Part shown: piece by piece, positions 57,180 through 64,000 of the stretch
How positions within the stretch are numbered: the first letter of the stretch is position 1
Layout of the letters: each line of letters starts with the position of its first letter
Assembly: GCA_019925795.1 (NCBI GenBank)
Contig: CM034300.1
Coordinates: 53,798,873 to 53,862,872, forward strand
Reading direction: 5' to 3'
DNA length: 64,000 nucleotides
From: Dendrobium chrysotoxum
Taxonomy: Eukaryota > Streptophyta > Magnoliopsida > Asparagales > Orchidaceae
Notes under the pieces: generated by a model
What the model was told of the DNA's origin: nothing
Seen by the model: the letters and a program-made list of their open reading frames with translations, nothing else
Databases searched by the model: none
Made by a program: the position numbers and the translations under genes

Positions 57180-60100
57180 ATAATTTTGTAGGGTCACTCT
57201 TATAGAAGACCTCGTGAGAGCATTTGGTACCTGGATAGCAGTTGTTCAAAGCATATGACTAGAGATTTAAATTAATTCATAATGTTGGAAGCCAGGAATG
57301 GAGGCAAGGTTACACTTGGAGATAATACTACCAAGAGAGTGGTAGGTACATGCATGATTGGAAACTCAAAGAATTTTATTATTGAAAATGTTTTGTTGGT
57401 TGAAGGCTTAAAACATAATCTGTTGAGCATAAGTCAACTGTGTGATAAAGGTTATTATATAAAATTCTTGCCTACTAGTTGTGTTATTAGTTAAAATGGA
57501 ATTATTATAATGAATGGTGATAGAGTAAATAATATTTACATGCTACATTTGAATTCTAGAAAACCTTCTATTGCTTTTTGTTTGAAAACTGTATCTGATG
57601 AATCATGGTTATGGCATAGAAGGCTTTGCCATGCTAGTATGAGAAATCTTAAGAAAATCACTCAAAAGGAGTTAGTTAGAGGTGTACCCAAATTAGATTT
57701 TACAAAGATCACTTGTGTGATGCATGTCAATTAGGAAAACAAGTCAGATCTTCTTTAAGTTTAATTAAGGAAATTAGAACTAGTAAGCCCTTAGAAATTC
57801 TTCACATGGATCTTTTTGGACCTGTTAGTACCTTAAGTTTAGGAAGAAAAAGATTTGGGTATGTAATTGTGGATGATTATTCTAGATTCACCTGGATTAG
57901 ATTTTTGAATCTTAAGAGTGAATCATTTGAGGAGTTTAGAGATTTTGTCACTTGGATTCAGAGAAAATTAGGTTTTGAAATTATAACTATTCAAAGTGAT
58001 CATGTGGGAGAATTTGAAAATGATTTGTTTGATGATTTTTGCAAATCTCATGGGATAGAACATAATTTCTAAGCTTCAAGGATACCTAAACAGAATGGAC
58101 TAATTGAGAGAAAGAATAGGACATTAATTAAAACTGCTAGAGCCATGTTGGCAGAATATAAACTTCCAAAATATTTTTAGGTTGAAGCAGTTAGCACAGC
58201 TTTCTATGTGTTGAATAGGGTGTAAATTAGATCTAAATTAAATAAGACACCCTATGAACTTCTTAAAGGCAGAAGACCCAACCTCTCACATCTACATATT
58301 TTTGGATGTAAAGTGTTCATATATAATAATGGAAAAACTCTCTTAGAAAAATTTGATCCTAAATCTGATGAAGGAATTTTTCTAGGTTATTCAAGTGTTG
58401 GAAAATCCTATAGAGTTTTTAATAAAAGAATATTGGTAGTTGAGGAGACCACTCATGCTATTTTTGATGAGTCTGATAATATTGAAGGGTCTAAATTGGA
58501 TGAAGATGAGGTTGAGGAAATAACCCAAAAACTTGAAAATGAAAAAGTTGAAGAAAGGGTTGAAAATGAAGAAGAAATCCAATTGCCTAAAGAATGGAAA
58601 TTTGTTAGAAGCCATCCTAAAGAGTTGATTTTAGGAGACCCAAGTGAAGGAGTTAGGACTAGGCATGGTTTGAGGAAAGAAGTCAATCATTCAACTTTTA
58701 TTTTAATGATTGAACCCACTAATATAGATCAAGCACTTTTGGATGAATATTAAATTTTGGCCAAGTAAGAAGAATTGAATCAATTTAAAAGAAATGATGT
58801 TTAGGAGTTAATTGAAAAGCCAAAGGATCAAAGTGTAGTTGGAACTAAGTGGGTATTCAAAAACAAAATGAATGATTCAGGAGTTGTGATTAGAAATAAG
58901 GCTAGACTGGTAGCTAAGGGGTATAATCAAATAGAAGGGATTGATTTTGAGGAAACATTTGCCCCTGTAGCAAGACTTGAAGTAATTAGGATTTTGTTAG
59001 CTTTTGCCTGTTTTAAAGATTTTAAATTGTATCAAATGGATATTAAAAGTGCCTTTTTGAATGGGGTGATAGAAGAGGATGTTTATGTTGAGCAACCTCT
59101 AGGTTTTGAAAATTCTAAATTCCTTAATCATATTTTTAAATTAAAAAAGGCATTGTATGGACTAAAACAGGCACCTAGTGCTTGGTATGAGAGGTTAAGC
59201 ACTTTTCTATTAAATATATTATTTGTTAAAGGAAGTGTGGACACCACTCTATTTTTGAAAAGAATAGAGAATGAAATACTCATTGTACAAATATATGTGG
59301 ATGACATCATTTTTGGATCAACTGAAAAAAATCTATTTGATGAATTTTCAAAAATAATGAGTAGTGAATTTGAGATGAGTTCGATGGGTGACTTAAGTTA
59401 TTTTCTTAGTTTTAGCATAAAGAAAAATGATGAAGGAACTTTTCTTAATCAATCTAAATATGTTAAGGACATCCTCAAAAAGTGTTAAATGGATAATGTT
59501 AAACCAGTTACTATACCCATAAGTTCCTCAGTATAATTAGATAAGGATTCTAAGGGAAAATCTGTTGATCAAAAGAAGTTTAGAGGAATAATTGGATCAT
59601 TTCTTTACTTGACAGCTAACAGACTAGACATTATGTTTAGTGTTTGCTTATGTGCCAGATTTTATTCTGATCCAAAGGAATCACATTTGACCGCAGTAAA
59701 AAGACTATTGAGATATCTTTTAGGAACTCAAAATTTAGGGATATGGTATCCGAAGCATAGCTCTTCATTTCAAATAATTGGATACTTAGATTTAAATTTT
59801 GTAGGCTATAGGGTTGATCAAAAAAGTACTTATGGGACTTGTCAATTTATAAGAAACTCCTTAGTTTCTTGGTCTAGTAGAAAATAGAACTCAGTAGCCC
59901 TTTCAACTACAGAGGCTGAATATATTGCCTTAGGGAGTTATGTTGCACAGGTGCTTTGGTTAAAATAATAATTAATTGACTTAGGATTTTCTATTGACAT
60001 ACTTCTAATCTTTTTTGAGAACACTAGTGCCATATGCATCTCAAAGAATCCTATTCAACACTCTTAAACCAAGCATATTGATGTAAGGCATCACTTTATA

Positions 60101-60244
60101 AGAGATCATGTAGCAAAAGGGGTAATTGAACTACATCATGTTGCTACTAAAGATTAACTTGAAGATATTTTCACAAAACCCCTAGCTTTTGACACTTTTA
60201 GCATATTAAAGACAAGGCTAGGTGTGATTAATCTGAATGCATGA
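57180..60244 (+). pseudogene. C3 pol: protease, integrase, RT, RNase H, broken
   Basis: The protease is WYLDSSCSKHMTRD (57225 on), where the third residue of the catalytic D-S-G has become Ser. GAG-pre-integrase (HRRLCHASMRNLKKI) follows. The integrase has HMDLFGP, IQSDHVGEFEN, a TAA at about 58073, then NGLIERKNR with the Glu. RT: MNDSGVVIRNKARLVAKGYN, MDIKSAFLNGV, LKKALYGLKQAPSAWYERL and the active site YVDD at 59294-59305, open from 58868 to 59488. RNase H: 59500-60244 (NRLDIMFSVCLCARF, ENTSAICISKNPIQHS, DIFTKPLAFDTFSILKTRL) with several stops. It ends TGA at 60244. Confidence 0.92.
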
Positions 60245-60423
60245 TTGAAAATTCTACAAATTTATTTCGTATGTGATTGTGAGTCTGTTTATGTCAAGTG
60301 TGGGTTTGTTAGTTTCTATTTTGTTATGTTTATTGATTATCATTTGTGTTTTATAAAAAAAAAAAAATATTTCATGTTTAAAATTTTTGTGAGTTCTTAA
60401 TTTTAGTATTGTTTCATTATCTT

Positions 60424-60796
60424 GGTCGTACTGTACGATGACATAAATGTACTGTACGATATGTACAGGTTCATCTGAAAGAATGGGGGTAGATTTATGG
60501 TTAGTATCCGTTATTATAAATGATCGTACATACGAACAAATCATTCTTCTATATGATCCATGTGTCGATTCGGATAAGGATGACCTAAGTGTTGCCTGAA
60601 CGATCTTTAATTTTCTGATCATCTTAGACGAACACATAATCATTTGTACGATCAGGAAGTCAAAAAGTCTGTACGAAAGGATGCCTCGGGACGAGCAGTT
60701 TACAAAAAGCCATTTTATTTTTTGACTATTTTCGTTCATCCCGTTCGAAATTCATTTCATCTCGTATGAAAAATTTTTGTACAGTATGATTGATCA
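60424..60796 (+). promoter_or_regulatory. C3 internal palindrome cluster upstream of aORF
   Basis: TCGTACTGTACGA (60426-60438), ATGTACTGTACGATATGTAC, GATCGTACATACGAAC, and more degenerate strings (TGTACGAAAGG, TCGTATGAAAAAT, TGTACAGTATGATTGATC) up to the TATA box. It is the C3-type (CGTAC) motif, as in the C3 LTR. Confidence 0.8.
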
Positions 60797-60802
60797 GTTT
60801 TC

Positions 60803-60810
60803 TATTTAAA
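60803..60810 (+). promoter_or_regulatory. C3 internal TATA box for aORF
   Basis: TATTTAAA within TTTTCTATTTAAAGGAGGG, directly after the palindrome cluster and 60 bp before the aORF ATG. The leader between is pyrimidine-rich, as in C2. Confidence 0.6.
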
Positions 60811-60870
60811 GGAGGGTCATTTTCATTCATTTCACTTCCAATTTCAAACCCTTCATAGCATAAAGTAGAG

Positions 60871-61963
60871 ATGTCAGGCAGTGGAAAGAGAGTGCGATAG
60901 TCTAGGGGTTCGTCATCCAGGTAAGATTGGGACGATAATTTTTTAAGCGCACAAAATGAAGAGGCATACTATAGGTATGATGGATCAAAAATTACCCCCT
61001 CTCGTATCCAACTACAAGATAATCTTCATTTTGCAGTAATGCCCCATTTCAATTTGACCCAATTTTCATTCATTCTCACCTTCATACATGCCTACAACAA
61101 AGACCACTTTCATATTTTCCTAGCCAATATGAAATTCAATCAGGACCATACTAGGATCACTTCTTATATTCTCAAAGAGAGAGTAGAAATAACTAAGAAG
61201 GACCTCAGATCATTTCTTCATCTTAAAACTCTGGGTATTCGGGCTCATACTCTTACTTATAGAGCAGACTATGATTGGTCTGAAGTTAATCAAGTTCTAA
61301 GGGGTATAAGTCAACCAAGTCACTATCCTAGAGTTGACTCTTTGAACCAAAATGCAAGAATTATCCAACACATTCTTAGGACCTCCATTATTCTCAAAGC
61401 TGGAGATCGAGTAAACATGACCCCTCTTCTCTCAACTGTTACCTATTTGATTATGACTGGTCAACCTATAGATGAAGCCTAATTAATTTTGGACTATCTT
61501 TATAATCTTACCGATATTGGCCAGCCTAGTGTCAAAAGGAAGAAAAAACTTTTCTCTGGGTCATCTGATTTTCTTCATTCTTAAAAAGAAGTACAGTTTA
61601 GTCCACCCTGAAGGACTTTCTGAACTGCCATTCTATTTTACTGATGCTTCTTTTTTTGCACTTTTTGGGAAAGAGGGAACTGGGGATAGCTCTGAAGAAG
61701 GACTTGCACCTGCTCCTGCACTTACACCTAGACCTGATCAAAACTTTTATTAGGATATGGTCCAGCATTTTGATAGTCTGGATCAAAGGTTTGATCATAT
61801 AGAAGAATATCTCAAGATACAGGATGATAGATATAATGAGGACAGGGTGTGGATTCGAGACCAGTTTGAGTCAGTGAACATGAATATTGCGACCATCAAT
61901 AGCCATTTTGCTATGTTCACTGCTCCTCCACCTCCTCCATATCAGGGTCCTTCAGACTATTAG
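60871..61963 (+). pseudogene. C3 accessory 3' ORF (aORF), broken
   Basis: The ATG at 60871 (MSGSGKRVR, soon followed by TAG) lies 60 bp after the TATA. The best frame is 61039-61482: FSFILTFIHAYNKDHFHIFLANMKF, YILKERVEITKKDLRSFL, DYDWSEVN and HILRTSIILKAGDRVNMTPLL, collinear with C2's aORF. After a stop and frameshift it continues at 61517 (FYFTDASFFALF, acidic/Ala-Pro linker). The C-terminal part (61757-61963) has heptad-like FDSLDQRFDHIEEYLKIQDD and a PPPPPYQGPSDY end. The C2 and C3 proteins share length, order and the Pro-rich tail but differ at many residues. Function unknown. Confidence 0.8.
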
Positions 61964-62489
61964 TGATGTCCTTTTGTGTGTTTGGCTTAGTCCTTGGTTA
62001 TCTTTGCTGTTTTATTAGGCTTTGATTGTTGTGGTTCTTATGTTTTGTATGAAGAATGGTTGTGCACTTGTGCTAGCAAGCTTTATTTTTTTAAATGATA
62101 TGAATGTAAAAGCTTGCTTTATAATATGTTTGATATCATCATGTGGAATACAAAAGGTTTAGTTTATGTGCATATTGTTATATGATTGTGACTGGAAATA
62201 TTCTGCACTTTAACATGCAAATATAGTTGGTTAAATTTATAAAATATTAACTGAATTTGGATTACAATAGAAATTTCTGTGCATAATTTAATTTCTCAAA
62301 ATATTTAGATTTTATTATGATTTGGTGTAGATTAGAAGATCTAAATTTATATTATTTTAGACATGTATTACTTAGCCTAAATTATTGTATATTTGATGTC
62401 TTAATACTGCTCTTGATTTCAATATCAAAGTGTTCATTATTATACTAGTGATTAAGGGATTGTGTTGTTGGAAAGATTTTTATTTAGTC

Positions 62490-62665
62490 AAAACAAAATG
62501 GGCCAAAAAAATTGAAAAAGATGCACAAAGTGTGCCATACAATTAAAAGATGCGCAATGTCGCAAAAATTATGAAGAGGCACGAAATTAGCCCAAACATT
62601 GATTAGGTGCACAAAAAGTGCCCTTTCATTCAAAAAGATGCGCAATATCACTAGTTATTCTTTCA
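62490..62665 (+). repeat. C3 interspersed GATGCGCAA / GAGGCACGAAATTAGCCC repeats
   Basis: AAAAAGATGCACAAAGTGTG, AAAAGATGCGCAATG, GAAGAGGCACGAAATTAGCC, GTGCACAAAAAGTGCCC and AAAAAGATGCGCAATATC. The vocabulary is the same as C2 45355-45535 but on the other side of the aORF. Confidence 0.75.
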
Positions 62666-62937
62666 TTTAACATTTTCTCAACTTTCACTACTCAATGATA
62701 GTCACTTTTAACTTAGAAATTTGGTAATTTTATTTCATCATTTGTGCAATAGTTGTGGTTACTTAATCTATCTATTACATTACTGATATAGATCAACTTC
62801 TCTTCTCCTAATTCTCATATGTGATCTAAACCTTTTTGAGTCCTTACTTTTTGCATCTGATTTTAATATTGTAATTACTCTTCTTTTACCATTATTTAAA
62901 TCACCTACTACTTTGATTGCCTTCCCTTTTTGTTGTT

Positions 62938-62952
62938 GTCAAAAGGGGGAGT
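62938..62952 (+). other. C3 second polypurine tract
   Basis: GTCAAAAGGGGGAGT, identical to C2's 43074-43088. It is about 325 bp upstream of the terminal tract. Confidence 0.75.
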
Positions 62953-63130
62953 TTTGTATTATTTGAATCATTTGTATTGTTTGAATTGTATTATTTGTAT
63001 TGTATGTTCTGTGTGTCTTTGCATATGCTTTTAGGTAATGTGTGTGTGCTTGATTGTCTTTGTCTCTCCATTTTTTTTCTCTCTTTTCTTTTCTCCTCTT
63101 ACCTACTCTTACCCCTTGATTCGAATCAAT

Positions 63131-63220
63131 CATTTCTTTAGGGGGAGCTTAGAAGGTCATTTCTTTAGGGGGAGCTTAGGAGATCATTTCTTTAGGGGGG
63201 GCTTATGTTTAGTGGGAGCT
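63131..63220 (+). repeat. Three to four 27-bp GGGGGAGCTTAG repeats
   Basis: CATTTCTTTAGGGGGAGCTT starts at 63131, 63158 and 63185, with a fourth degenerate copy (TTTAGTGGGAGCTTAGGAG). Each copy contains a polypurine-tract-like GGGGGAG. Confidence 0.88.
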
Positions 63221-63275
63221 TAGGAGAAACATGGGTTTACTTATTAACTCAAACAAAAAATATTTTGCCATCATC

Positions 63276-63288
63276 AAAAAAAGGGAGA
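63276..63288 (+). other. C3 polypurine tract next to 3' LTR
   Basis: AAAAAAAGGGAGA directly before the LTR start at 63290. Confidence 0.85.
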
Positions 63289-63289
63289 T

Positions 63290-64000
63290 TGTTATGATTT
63301 GTGCAAATCAGTTCGTTCAAGTGAATTTTGATATAAGTTATTTTTGATGATTATAAAAGCTTATTACTTATTTTATTTTTCTCCTAACAAATATTAGCGT
63401 TTCTTTTTGTGTGTACTAGCATGTTTTTCAGGAAATTCACACTCTAGACTATTAAAGACTTCAAGTGAATTTGTTAATATTTATTGTAAGCGAAGTCTGT
63501 ATTTTTTTTTTATTATTTTTTAGTCTGAGAGAGTGCGATTATGAGTTAGATAACCATGCACACACACTGGTGGAGTGAAAGCTTATTTTTTTAAAAAACT
63601 AATCGTACTATACAATATTTGATCGTACGGGATGATCTATGTTATTTGTCCTCCACAATGAACCTGCATGGCTAAAAATTTTTTAGTCTAAGTACTATTC
63701 GTACAAAATGAAATGGCTCAGTTTGACGTTCGTACTAGATCGTACAGGACCAACCGTTAAATTTTTGAACTGTTCATATAGTACGAACTGACTTCGTACA
63801 GAAGATTTTGAGGTACGAACGGCTCGGTTTGAGATTCGTACTAGATCGTTCAAGACAAACCGTTCAATTTTTGAACTGTTCGTATAATATGAAATGGAAT
63901 TCGTACAGAAAGTTTTGGGGTACGAACAACTCAATTTTAGGTTCATAGGGGATCGTACGGGACGAATCGTTCAATTATTTGAACTATTCGTACAGTATGA
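63290..64000 (+). repeat. C3 3' LTR, first 711 bp
   Basis: TGTTATGATTTGTGCAAATC onward, collinear with 53672 onward including the ACACACACTGGTGGAG motif and the palindrome array. It lacks about 32 bp of the first 106-bp unit. The rest lies beyond the window. Confidence 0.93.

Larger units (their letters stand above)
61964..63275 (+). other. C3 3' spacer with repeats, non-coding
   Basis: Holds the interspersed short repeats, the second polypurine tract and GGGGGAGCTTAG repeats, listed separately. No gene. Confidence 0.65.
53672..64000 (+). mobile_element. C3: SIRE/Maximus-type Ty1-copia element, runs off the window
   Basis: The element is complete up to the window edge: 5' LTR, primer site, gag, pol, palindrome cluster with TATA, accessory ORF, two polypurine tracts and the first 711 bp of the 3' LTR. 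It is the same lineage as C2 in the same order. The first ~210 bp of the two LTRs differ at roughly 20 positions by eye, about 10%, so the insertion is old, which agrees with many stops in gag and pol. The TSD cannot be checked because the right end is outside the window. Confidence 0.94.

Overview
The window looks like intergenic DNA from a large, repeat-rich flowering-plant genome. It is AT-rich, every recognisable coding stretch belongs to a retrotransposon, and the families are plant ones: L1-type LINEs with a DUF4283/zinc-knuckle ORF1 and a C-terminal RNase H, a plant RTE, SIRE/Maximus-type Ty1-copia elements primed from initiator tRNA-Met with an extra 3' ORF, and Ty3/gypsy relics with plant-type primer sites. 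I found no credible host protein gene, rRNA, tRNA or CRISPR array. The species cannot be named from what I can see.

Layout. 1-3347: T-rich non-coding DNA. 3348-9496: full-length but decayed L1-type LINE ('LINE-A') with an 18-bp target-site duplication (TSD) and poly(A). 9640-14080: antisense Ty3/gypsy relic (gag, primer site, LTR); its LTR is interrupted at 11788-13178 by a 5'-truncated RTE with a 16-bp TSD. 14085-15250: relic of a 'putative plant transposon protein' ORF. 16067-18940: 5'-truncated second copy of the LINE-A family ('LINE-B'). 19400-28200: LTR-like and unassigned DNA with one unidentified coding relic (20264-21400). 28200-31450: badly decayed copia 'C1' (+). 31490-37000: antisense gypsy leader, primer site and LTR. 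37000-41266: LTR-like DNA and repeat arrays. 41267-50865: copia 'C2' (-), comparatively well preserved but cut off inside gag, where a 12-bp minisatellite begins. 51290-53671: LTR-like repeats. 53672-64000: copia 'C3' (+), with its 5' LTR and the first 711 bp of its 3' LTR.

The most interesting signal is shared by C2 and C3. Each carries dense clusters of near-palindromes in two places: the LTR U3 region, and the stretch between pol and the 3' accessory ORF (aORF). C2 uses ATCGTCC(A/T)GGACGAT; C3 uses ATCGTACAGGACGAT and GTAC-centred variants. In the C2 LTR and upstream of both aORFs the cluster abuts a good TATA box. Upstream of the aORF, the TATA lies 60-75 nt before the ATG. I read this as an internal promoter for the aORF that shares an operator-like array with the LTR promoter, with the motif changing in step in both places of one element. 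The C1 relic keeps a third version after its pol gene. The function of the aORF is unknown. A TE-encoded anti-silencing or trans-activating factor, by analogy with VANC proteins of Arabidopsis VANDAL transposons, is a testable guess and no more.
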